A stretch of DNA of 64,000 nt from the NCBI GenBank assembly GCA_958450365.1, contig CAUEEP010000724.1, positions 1,210,001-1,274,000 on the forward strand. The letters run 5' to 3'. The number at the start of each line of letters is the position of its first letter. Position 1 is the first letter of the stretch. Below the pieces are notes generated by a model that ran no database searches, had not been told where the DNA came from, and was given only the letters and a program-made list of their open reading frames with translations. The position numbers and the translations under genes are program-made. Shown piece after piece: positions 35,360 through 44,269 of the stretch. Origin of the DNA: Mesorhabditis belari. Lineage: Eukaryota; Nematoda; Chromadorea; Rhabditida; Rhabditidae.

Positions 35360-36555
35360 CAGTCGGGGTCATAGCTTTGGCCACACCTCGCGCTTTAAAC
35401 TATAATTTGTTCGTCGTTCTCTTTGCTAGAAGAGTCTCTTTGCTTGAGCTTCTCATTTTGAGCTACTTTACTACCCACTTTCTAAGGGGGTCATAACTTT
35501 GGACACACTTGTTGAATGCATGCTTTTCTTTAGATGCCATCAAAGAAAATCTTGTCTAACGACTTGAAGGAACGCTTTGTAGCCAATATGAGTCAAGGAA
35601 TGTCGTCTAGGGATGCTGCAGAGTTTGGAATCAACTTTTTGGGGATTGCTAATGGAAAGAAATGGAAAGAAATGGAAAGAAATGGAAAGAAACAGGATCG
35701 ATAGAACGGAAAATTGGTGGAGGAGCACGACCAAAATTTCCCCTAAGAATTGCCACTGCTTTGGTTCGATCAGTGAAGAAAGAAACGAGAAGGAAAGGGC
35801 TACTTTAAAGGGGAAATCATTTAAAAGCTGCTTTAAACAGCTTTAAACAGCTTTAAATAGCTTTAAATAGCTTTAAATAGCTTTAACCGCTTTAAAACAG
35901 CTTTAACCGCTTTAACCGCTTTAAACCGCTTTAAAACAGCTTTAACCGCTTTAACCGCTTTAACCGCTTTAAACCGCTTTAAAACCGCTTTAACAGCTTT
36001 AACCGCTTTAAACCGCTTTAACCGCTTTAACCGCTTTAACCGCTTTAACCGCTTTAAACAGCTTTAAACCGCTTTAACAGCTTTAACCGCTTTAAACCGC
36101 TTTAACCGCTTTAACCGCTTTAAACCGCTTTAAACAGCTTTAAACAGCTTTAAATAGCTTTAAATAGCTTTAAACCGATTTAAAAGCCGCTTTAACCGCT
36201 TTAACCGCTTTAGAACAGCTAAACTATTTAGAAATTGATATAAATTACGATAGTTTCAAGTAAACTAAGCTATAATAAGATACAGTAGGGGTCATAACAT
36301 AACAAGATCGATAGAGCCACGACCAAAAGTTCCCCTAAGAACTGCCACTGCTTCAGTTCGATCAGTGAAGAAAGAAACGAGAAGGAAAACTTTAAAGGGG
36401 GAAATCATTTAAAAGCCGTTTTAAACCGCTTTAAACAGCTTTAACCGCTTTAAAACAGTTAAAATATTTAGAAATTGATCAAAATTACGATAGTTTCAAG
36501 TAATCTAATTTATAAGAAGTAATTTTCAAGTAATTTAAGCTATAATAAGATATGT
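35360..36555 (+). mobile_element. Tc1-like element relic expanded by a minisatellite
   Basis: TACAGTCGGGGTCATAGCTTTGG at about 35360 and TACAGTAGGGGTCATAAC at about 36281 look like terminal repeats. From 35534 (after TTTCTTTAG) the frame MPSKKILSNDLKERFVANMS reads as a Tc1-type N-terminal helix-turn-helix. GGGARPKFPLRIATALVRS follows in another frame at about 35715-35775, and a second copy of that piece lies at about 36310-36380. Between them, 35825-36220 is a (CTTTAAACCG)n array. Dead. Confidence 0.65.
35825..36220. repeat. minisatellite CTTTAAACCG / CTTTAACCG
   Basis: About 40 units of 9-10 bp inside the Tc1-like relic; single copies also occur at 35240-35270 and 36415-36455, flanking both transposase pieces. 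Confidence 0.95.
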
Positions 36556-36950
36556 AAAAGTTTAAAAAACTGACCTTAAATGCTTGGCTATAAAATGCTT
36601 TCACCAGTCCCAGGTCATTGCTTAAATATCGAAAAATTTTGAGCTCAATAATAAATCTAAAAAAAAAATTTCCTTTATTTACCCAGCTTTCATGTCTTTT
36701 TTTTTGAGAACAATACCGTTATTTTATGTTTTTTCTTTCATTGAATATCTTTTTAGAGTCATGACCTCAAAAATTTTCGTTGAATTGACGTAAAAAGTGG
36801 TCAGAGTTGAACAAATAAAGATTTTAAAGAGAATCGGAAATCGTAAAACGCTAGAATTTCAATCAAAAAGTCTCTCCCACACATTTGGACAAAATAAATT
36901 GATAAATTCTTTAGATTGATCTTGATGATTTATTGATGATAACAAAATAG

Positions 36951-37800
36951 GGGGTAGGCTACTTTCCGCCATTTTATTTGCGCAACAGGGTCATTTGCGC
37001 AAGTACGTTTGCGCAACTTTTTATTTGCGCAACAGGGTCATTTGCGCAACTTTTTTGACGTTTTTAAGGGACGTTTTTTTTAAGGGAGTTTTTGACGTTT
37101 TTTTTTGTTGTTTAAAATTCTAGTACGGTTTTGTTTATTCTTAAAAACCATTGTTAACTAATTTTCCGCATTTTCCCAAGAATCCGCATCCATCGTATAC
37201 TGCGGTCAGACTTTACGAAGAAATGACGCAAATAATCAACCGTTTCAAGCTTTCATCGGCTATCAATCTCACTGTTGGACAAAACTACACACGGAAGAAA
37301 ACTGTATTGGCTCGACAAAAGCAACGTTTTACTGCTATTTCTAATGGTCGCTTGCCCGGTTGCGATTTTGTGCAACATCTTTCTCAGCTTTTGACTTATA
37401 TTAAAAAAATTTGATTTTTATTGTTGTCCTAAATTTCATTGCTATTGTTGTCCTAACTTTCATTGTTATCGGTTGCACTTTTTTGTTAAAGCGATAAAAT
37501 ACTTTACTAATGGTTATTAGCTCTTAGAAAGGACTAATTTAGATAAATATTGGAAGATTTCATAAAAAATAGAAGAAAATAAAAAACAATAAAAAAAAGC
37601 TCAAAAATTAAAATAATGATTAAAAATTCGAGTGCTTAATACAGTGTTAAAGTTGCGCAAATGACCCAGTTGCGCAAATAAAGTTGCGCAAATGACCCTT
37701 TTTGTGCAAAAAAAAGTTGCGCAAATGACCCTTGTTGCGCAAACGTACTTGCGCAAATGACCCTGTTGCGCAAATAAAATGGCGGAAAGTAGCCTACCCC
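36951..37800. mobile_element. Mutator-like element (MULE) with 8 bp target duplication
   Basis: 850 bp with terminal inverted repeats starting GGGGTAGGCTACTTTCCGCC and containing repeated TTTGCGCAACAGGGTCA motifs, over 100 bp per arm. It is flanked by the direct repeat CAAAATAG at 36943-36950 and 37801-37808, the duplication length expected for Mutator elements. Between the arms, 37151-37411 on the plus strand reads like the C-terminal tail of a MULE transposase (RLYEEMTQIINRFKLSSAIN ... RKKTVLARQKQRFTAISNGR). The catalytic domain is gone, so it is a deletion derivative. Confidence 0.85.
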
Positions 37801-37825
37801 CAAAATAGTCGTGTACTTTGTGTAA

Positions 37826-38498
37826 ACTAGAGTGTGCTCCTTGCAGACAACGCGTTTTCTAAAAAGCGCGCGCCAAGGATAAGCTACCGTAACCCTATGC
37901 TTTGCATCAGCAAATTTTTCAAAATGCAAATGTACATTAAAATCTTGCACTCTTTTTTTTCTATTACTCTTTCGCTAAAACTTAAAAATTTTTAAATGCC
38001 ATTTAAAATTAAAGAAAACATTTAAAACGGGAAAAGTTAATAAACACTATTAAAAAATGATATTATTTACGAATTTACCAGGTCTATTGTCTACATTTGC
38101 ACTAGAACCATTCCAAAAAAAAAATTCCACGCCCTAAAAAACCTAAATCCTTAAATAAAACTATTGATTACTATATTCTAAGAAAAGTTTGCAAATTTTT
38201 TTCGCGCGACTTTGAATTGGAGAGAAGCGGCTCGAGTCTTCAAGTCTATTGTCGAAGAAGCGCAGAAGCTGGATGCTGATAAGGATACCGCTTCGATCAC
38301 CTCATTCTCGTTGGATCCAGAGTCGATCGTTCAAACGAGCCATTCTGGAGACAGCCCTTCATAGCTTTCCTTAAAAAGCGCACCTTTTAGAAAACGCGTT
38401 GTCGGAAGTCTTGTCGGATCAATTGTCTGACAAAAAAAGTTGTCAATGAAAATTTGTCTGACAAATTGTCTGTCAACAAGGAGCACACTCTAGTGTAA
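37826..38498. mobile_element. TIR element carrying an exon-like segment
   Basis: Left end ACTAGAGTGTGCTCCTTG then GACAACGCGTTTTCTAAAA (about 37826-37867); the right end has the complements at about 38390-38408 and 38481-38498, separated by a TTGTCTGACAAA palindromic insert. The interior is AT-rich except for the coding-like piece at 38210-38363. Confidence 0.65.
38210..38363 (+). pseudogene. unrecognised exon-like ORF inside a TIR element
   Basis: An open reading frame from about 38210 to a TAG at 38361-38363, without an ATG: TLNWREAARVFKSIVEEAQK, then KLDADKDTASITSFSLDPES and IVQTSHSGDSPS before the stop. Its base composition and codon use look like the host exons, unlike the surrounding AT-rich DNA. 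I do not recognise the protein. It could be a captured fragment of a host gene carried by the element, or the last exon of a gene whose other exons I did not find. Confidence 0.45.
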
Positions 38499-38499
38499 A

Positions 38500-38655
38500 C
38501 CCTGATTCTTCATTTGGCCTCTTGGCCATTGGCCTGTTTCTTCATCTTTCTTAAGAAATAAAAGCGTTTTAACGAGAAAATGAAAGAATTCGGTTCACTA
38601 GAAAGCAAGTGTTTACAGATTTGAGCACAAAGTACATAGATTCAGCCATAAATTC
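38500..38655. mobile_element. foldback MITE family A, copy 4
   Basis: GTGTAAACCCTGATT ... CTTTCTTAAGAAATAAAAGCG ... GGTTCACTAGAAAGCAAGTGTTTACAGATTTGAGCACAAAGTAC. The CGCCAATTCAGTAT array starts immediately after it. Confidence 0.65.
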
Positions 38656-38659
38656 GCTA

Positions 38660-38810
38660 ATTATCGCCAATTATCGCCAATTCAGTATCGCCAATTCAGT
38701 ATCGCCAATTCAGTATCGCCAATTCAGTATCGCCAATTCAGTATCGCCAATTCAGTATCGCCAATTCAGTATCGCCAATTCAGTATCGCCAATTCAGTAT
38801 CGCCAACTCA
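38660..38810. repeat. minisatellite CGCCAATTCAGTAT
   Basis: About ten perfect 14 bp units directly downstream of a family A foldback element. Confidence 0.97.
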
Positions 38811-39328
38811 CTACAATAAGCTACAGTACTCTATTAAGCTTTTGCAAGTGTACTTTCTTGTAAACAATAAACAGTACTTTTTTGTAAACAGGCAAACAGG
38901 CAACCTATTCATCTTTTTCGAGATTTATCCAAAGTACTCTATTAAGTACTCTATTAGTTAATCCCACGGTTAGTTCAAGGAGAGGTTCTTTCGTTTTAGA
39001 AATTCCAGTTTGTGAAATTCCTCCAATAATTTTGTGTATAACTTTTTTCCAATAAGAACTGCCAGAATTTTGAATCGACTCCCCAGAGTTTTGAGAGAGT
39101 CCAATAGTCTCGAAACTTTTAAATTATCTGTAGATGATCTTGATCTTGAAGCTCTAGTGGATCTCTAGTAGAGTGGATCCTTGACGTTATCTGTGCTACC
39201 CATTTATTACATATATTATATCGTGTTGCTTTTATCGGCTTTTTATCGACCCTTTTCGTGTTATGTGTATGAATTCATGTGTTCATAAATCTAGCGCACT
39301 TTTTCTCAGGTCCCGAATAAGATATCTA

Positions 39329-39904
39329 TTGGGTTGGTGAATTGAAAATTGCGGACTATTGTCATATGTGACAGTTTGAGCACTGTTTTCAAAAGAAAAC
39401 CCATTTTGGTGTCAATAGAGAAGTTGTAGAGAATCAAAAATAAAGCTTATATCCAAATTTTCAGAACGATTCAAAAACTGGTTTTCAAGAAATGCCAAAT
39501 TTACGAATTCTCACAAAACTTGCATTTTAAGCGAAACTACGAAGTGTATCTTTTTGGAAATTTGGCTATAAGCCTAATTTTTGATTCTCTACAACTTTTC
39601 TATTGACACCAAAATGGGTTTCTTTTGAAGAAAGTGCTCAAACTGGGACATCTCCAGTCCTCCATTTTTCCAGTCCTCCAGTCCTCCATTTTTCCAGTCC
39701 TCCAGTCCTCCATTTTTCCAGTCCTCCAGTCCACACTTGTCTCGCACACAAACCAAAATCCTACCACGAAAGAGGAATCCGCAAATTGCCTGTAAAATGG
39801 ACAGAAGTCGTCAATAATAATGGAAATTATTTGGAATGAATTGATGGTTTTATGTTGGATAAATTTTAGTTCAAAGTCCCACAGTTTTCAATTCACTAAC
39901 CTAA
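39329..39904 (+). mobile_element. non-autonomous mariner derivative, copy 2
   Basis: 576 bp with ends TTGGGTTGGTGAATTGAAAA and the complement (one to two changes) and TA duplications at 39327-39328 and 39905-39906. The plus strand keeps the transposase C-terminus [20 protein letters not shown] ending at about 39836. Same family as the element at 13683-14309, with an extra CCAGTCCTCCATTTTT triplication at about 39655-39730. Confidence 0.87.
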
Positions 39905-40261
39905 TATATAAACATAACATAACTTTACTTGCTTGTTTCTAGTTCATTTTCTGTCGATTTTTCTTTTCTTTTCTTATCATAACCTGTAAATCCCTTGGAT
40001 TACTGTATCTAAACGGGTTTAAAGCTATGATAGTCATGCTTTAAGCGCTCTAATCAGATTACGATAGCTTGTTTGCATGCGATAGAGTGTTTGCTTATTA
40101 GTAAATGCTACCGTAACGCAAGTAGTTTCTAATGGAGCTTTAAAGATTGCTATAACGATTCAAATTTTGATTAATTAGTTGCAAACTAGGTCAAAGCAAT
40201 TTGGAAATTTTTAAAAGCAATTTGGCTATTAGCTTTTTGCTAATCCTTTTTTATTTGAAGA

Positions 40262-40640
40262 CTCTGAATGGTAAACGCACCCTTTCTGGCGTATTTCATT
40301 CTCAATTTTCTTGAGAAAACAACCTGATGCTGTAAGGAAAATCTGAGGTTCAAGCTGAGGTTCAAGCTGAGGTTCGAGCTGAGGTTCAAGCTGAGGTTCA
40401 AGCTGAGGTTCGAGCTGAGGTTCAAGCTGAGGTTCGAGCTGAGGTTCAAGCTGAGGTTCGAGCTGAGGTTCAAGCTGAGGTTCAAGCTGAGGTTCGAGCT
40501 GAGGTTCGAGCTGAGGTTCGAGCTGAGGTTCGAGCTGAGGTTCGAGCTGAGGTTCGAGCTGAGGTTCGAGCTGAGGTTCGAGCTGAGGAATTAAGTGCGC
40601 CAGGAAATATGTGTTTATAGATTCAAGCACAAAGTAAACT
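40262..40640. mobile_element. foldback MITE family A, copy 5, with internal array
   Basis: GGTAAACGCACCCTTTCTGGCG ... CTTGAGAAAACAACC on the left; AATTAAGTGCGCCAGGAAATATGTGTTTATAGATTCAAGCACAAAGTA on the right. The middle is replaced by about 25 copies of GAGGTTCAAGCT / GAGGTTCGAGCT (40345-40590). Confidence 0.75.
40345..40590. repeat. minisatellite GAGGTTCGAGCT
   Basis: 12 bp units in the loop of a family A foldback element; the left half mixes CAAGCT and CGAGCT, the right half is pure CGAGCT. The Leu-Glu-Pro-Gln open frame is a repeat artefact. Confidence 0.96.
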
Positions 40641-40744
40641 CAAAACTGGTGATGAGCTGCGTCTGTTTGCTTTAAAATGAGTTGCGTGATGAGCTACGTC
40701 TGTTTGTTTTCCATAAAAGCTTTCTCTCTTCTCATTGATCCCAA

Positions 40745-40972
40745 ATGAGATCAGTTTGGTCCACTTTTTATTTGTATTTGCCTTTGCTTCTCCTTTTTTT
40801 TCAGATCAATCCGCTTCTAGACTGGTCTAAACGGATGAATTTATGGAGATCACGTGAAAACATTGAATCGAGAAGAGTACAACGCGTTCAAGCTGAAGAA
40901 ATCCTAAAAAAATTGCTTCTCTGCAACAATGACAAGTATTGTGAAGTACTGACAGGTACTGACAAGTACTGA
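40745..40972 (+). CDS. small putative secreted peptide, unrecognised
   Basis: A 75-codon frame beginning MRSVWSTFYLYLPLLLLFFQ, which looks like a signal peptide, then a basic, helix-prone stretch (NPLLDWSKRMNLWRSRENIE, SRRVQRVQAEEILKKLLLC) with dibasic KR, RR and KK pairs and a C-x5-C near the end. Alternatively the CTTTTTTTTCAG at about 40791-40804 is a splice acceptor and only the second part is an exon. The 3' end runs into a TGACAAGTAC repeat (40930-41010), so the true end is unclear. No homologue recognised. Confidence 0.35.
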   Translation: MRSVWSTFYLYLPLLLLFFQINPLLDWSKRMNLWRSRENIESRRVQRVQAEEILKKLLLCNNDKYCEVLTGTDKY

Positions 40973-41059
40973 CAAGTACTGACAAGTACTGTGAAGTACT
41001 GACAAGTACTTGAACTCTTTAGTCCACAAAAATCAGCACAAAGCCTACAAAATAGTTAA

Positions 41060-41565
41060 GTGTAGAGGTTAAACACTTTGCTGGATACAAGATTTGGGTA
41101 CTTTTATGTTATCTTAGAGGGAAATCTTTGAGAAAAATTAGCTGGGGGAATGTCAATGCCAAAATAGACATTTTATGATTACAGAAAACGCGCTTTTTGA
41201 TATTAGAATTTGCATTAATTCAATAAAAGCCAAATGAAATTCAATCTAGGAGCCTGAGATGTAAACAATTTGCCAAACTTTATTTCAAAATAAAATTCTT
41301 GGAAATCAGCGTTTTTTTGGAAAAGGAAACCGTCTACTTTGTCAACAATGGATTGATTCAAGTGCTGAATAGTCGGAGAGGTGATCGAATGTCTCTCCAA
41401 TCTCGAGAATCGCATCAATATCGTTGGAGATGCAATCAATCAATCAATCAATCAATGTGCCGACAATCCAACATCAGAAACCGTCAAGCGACTACGAAAT
41501 TTCCTTGTGAAATTTGTCCTGTACCTGTACCATTCAAAAACTAACAATTATAAGTTGTGAGATCA
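41060..41565. other. unassigned sequence
   Basis: No feature that I can support. Weak open frames exist on both strands around 41215-41544, with an (AATC)n run at 41437-41455, but no motif or splice pattern is convincing. Confidence 0.3.
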
Positions 41566-41568
41566 CAC

Positions 41569-41605
41569 GTCTGTTATATCACACTGTGTCTGTGATATAA
41601 CAGAC
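41569..41605. repeat. perfect hairpin
   Basis: GTCTGTTATATCAC and its exact complement GTGATATAACAGAC, separated by 9 bp. It lies beside the 3' end of the Merlin-like pseudogene and could be part of that element's end. Confidence 0.75.
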
Positions 41606-41639
41606 ATGTACGATTGTACGTGTAGGTTATGAGTCGACC

Positions 41640-42883
41640 ATGGTGTCGTGCGTACCATTACGACGGCGATTTGCATCTACATTTGAAGGGGCGCCACATC
41701 TTCATTTGAAGGGGATTCGATAGTTTGTGTGGGACATTGGGGATTGGTCGGATTGATGATTTTCGAATGATCAACCCAATTGAACTTGTAGTTCGAATGG
41801 TCAGCCAATTGACGATATGGCTTCCAACCCATCCGAAACAATGTGTGAACCAGCAGCGATGTATTAGGTTGGTAAAAAAGAAATGCGCGTTTTCGTTAAA
41901 AGTTTATTTTATTATAAAAACAAGATAGCAATACATTAATCCAAAAGGTATTCGCCATCTGCATCAATGACTTGTCGCCAACGTTCACGCAGAGAATGGA
42001 TGCCCTTCTTGAAGAACTCGACCGGCTGCGACTCGAAGAAGTTGGACACCCAAATTTGGACCTCGTCGCGGTTCTTGAACTTTTTTCTCGGCCAAGGAGT
42101 GGTGCATTGATCGGAACAGATGGTAGTCGGAAGGCGTCAAGTCTGGGCTGTATGGCGGATGAGGCAGGACTTCCCAGCCCATTTCTTCAATTTTCTGCTG
42201 GGTGATTTTTGCGACATGCGGCCGAGCGTTGTCGTGGAGGAATTTTGTCGACGCCGTATCCACACCTTGACGTCGCAGCGCCTGGTCCACGCGGTCCAAT
42301 TAACCTTGGTAGAGGTTCGCCGTAACTGTTTGACCCGAATCCAGAACCTCAAAGTACACCAGGCCTTTACTGTTCCACCAAACACAAAGCATCACCTTTT
42401 TTCCGTCGATGTCCGGTTTTGGATTTTTGGAAAACTATTTAAAAAAATCTTTTACTGTGAATAAAATACAAATCAACAAACACGACGCTCATTTCTTTTT
42501 TACCAACCTAATATTTTTCGATCTCACCGATTGGAGTTGAAGCTGTGTGATCGGAAACCAGAACAGCAAATAGCTCCTTGCTTTTGCGGCAGATCCCACC
42601 AAAAACCCATCTTTCGAGCAGCATGCGTCATTTGTGATTCTTTCGTTTGACGGCTTGACGCTGAGCTTGGTGTTTTCGAGCCAGTTATCAGATCGGATTG
42701 TGCAACTGGAGTTTGGAAGACGAGCGTACACACACTGGCTGCACTTCCATCTGAAGTTACCGTCGCTCTTCGAAGACAGTTTCATTAAATGACCATTGCC
42801 ACAGCTCGGTTTTTGGAAAATTCCATGATCGACAAGAAATAAAATAGCGCCTCATCTAAGCTAACGAGATCGGCATACTTCAT
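41640..42883 (-). pseudogene. Merlin (ISXO2-like) transposase pseudogene, split by a mariner
   Basis: Minus-strand relic of a Merlin-superfamily (IS1016/ISXO2-like) DDE transposase. From 42883: MKYADLVSLDEA, then a one-base shift into AILFLVDHGIFQKP and a zinc-ribbon-like CGNGHLMKL ... GNFRWKCSQCV ... NWLENTKLSVK. A mariner then interrupts (41864-42511). Beyond it the catalytic part resumes: GSHIVSDGWEA type, YRQLADHSNYKFNWVDHSK, then NPTNPQC and QTIESPSNED, matching the usual DGW / VNHS / HTNxIE motifs. At least two frameshifts besides the insertion. Confidence 0.8.
41864..42511 (-). mobile_element. internally deleted mariner inside the Merlin pseudogene
   Basis: 648 bp with inverted ends TTAGGTTGGTAAAAAAGAAA and TA duplications at 41862-41863 and 42512-42513. 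The minus strand keeps the middle and C-terminal transposase parts ([30 protein letters not shown]), while the N-terminal half is missing and frames are broken. A different mariner subfamily from the element at 16905. Confidence 0.92.
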
Positions 42884-43074
42884 GTTGATGATACGATGGA
42901 TGGTTTTCAATGATTTTCCGCTTTTTCTCGTGGTTTTGGGAGTCTGGAGATCGGGTGTAGATAAGTAAATTTATTCTTTTGAATCTAGTCCACATCAAAA
43001 GAATGTTTGGGTGATGATTGACGAAAAAAATTCCCCCCCGTCTGATAAAATTCTCCCCCTTCCCATGATAACTA

Positions 43075-43745
43075 CCCCTCCCACATCCGCGCAAAATAAG
43101 GCAAAAAAAAACGTTCTCTATCAGAAAATTTCACATTTGAATATCCATTCGACATAGAAAATTGTGCTGAATCGACTGGTGAAGAAATTATCGAAATCCG
43201 TCTGACTCGATTTTTTTAAAACGCCTTTTATCGAAAAAACCGCACTTTTACAATCAACTCGCTCGCCGCGACCAACTTTCGGTGGCTCGTTCTCAGCGTG
43301 GTCGAAAAATGTAAAGCATGTAAAACTAAAAACGCGCTCGAGATTGTCCGTACGTCACGTAGATTGTCTACGTTTTAGCGGGCAGAAAGTCAAAAAACAT
43401 CATTTTCAACTTAAAAAGGCATCAAGTCTTCGCAGAATTGATCAATTTTTATTTTTTTGGTATCAAAATGATCTTTGCACACGTCCACACAAAAGTTATC
43501 GGTTTTGAGGGCGCAATTTTTCGACCACGCTGAGAACGAGCCACCGAAAGTTGGTCGCGGCGAGCGAGTTGATTGTAAAAGTGCGGTTTTTTCGATAAAA
43601 AGCGTTTTAAAAAAATCGAGTCAGACGGATTTCGATAATTTCTTCACCATTCGATTCAGCACAATTTTCTGCATCGAATGGATATTCAAACGTGAAATTC
43701 TGATAGAGAACACCATTTCGCGCGGATGTGCCTCCCCCCTGAAAA
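43075..43745. mobile_element. foldback element with about 230 bp arms (CACATCCGCGCRAAAT ends)
   Basis: Left arm 43083-43315 contains CGAAATCCGTCTGACTCGAT and AACTTTCGGTGGCTCGTTCT; the right arm 43515-43730 has the complements. Ends share CACATCCGCGC with the larger foldback element at 52335-53355, so both probably belong to one superfamily. The loop has no coding frame. Confidence 0.85.
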
Positions 43746-43784
43746 ATCCCCACCGCCTGATAACTTCCCTCCTGATAAAGGGAA

Positions 43785-44265
43785 AGATATCAAAATATCC
43801 ACATCATCAAATCGATTTCCTGCCAAATTATAATCAGAAATGAGTTTTGTTTTAATTTTTTGACATTTTTAATAATTTTAATGCTAATAAAAGTCTAAAG
43901 AAAAAGCAAAGAGTGAATCGAAAAAGGTTGGCGCTAGAAAATTTGAGGCACTTTGACGTTCATAAAATATATTAACATTTTAGGGAAGGGGAAACGAACT
44001 GTACTTTATCTTTATTACTTTATAATTACTTGATAATTACTTTATAATTACTTGATAATTACTTTATATGTTCTTTATGTGTACTTTATATGTACTTTAT
44101 AATTAATTTTTCGTTCTCTAGGTAGAATCTAAGCTTTTAGAAGGTTTCTTATAACAAATTTCTTATTTTCTGAAAGCTCTTTTCAAGGGCTACACAATGG
44201 TAATAAAATGTAGAACACTAACAGTTTAAACTCAAAGACAAGGGAGTTATAGACGCGCGAAAGTG
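43785..44265. other. repeat-rich spacer with a relic of the MGKKKQ ORF
   Basis: Around 43810-43950 the sequence is a decayed copy of 49390-49540 (TTTCCTGCCAAATT, GAAAAAGCAAAGAG). Then come short TAATTACTTTATAATTACTTG repeats. No intact gene. Confidence 0.55.
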
Positions 44266-44269
44266 ACGA

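Noticed and set aside
40229..40630. Leu-Glu-Pro-Gln repeat protein
   Set aside because: Array in the loop of a foldback MITE; no splice or start evidence.
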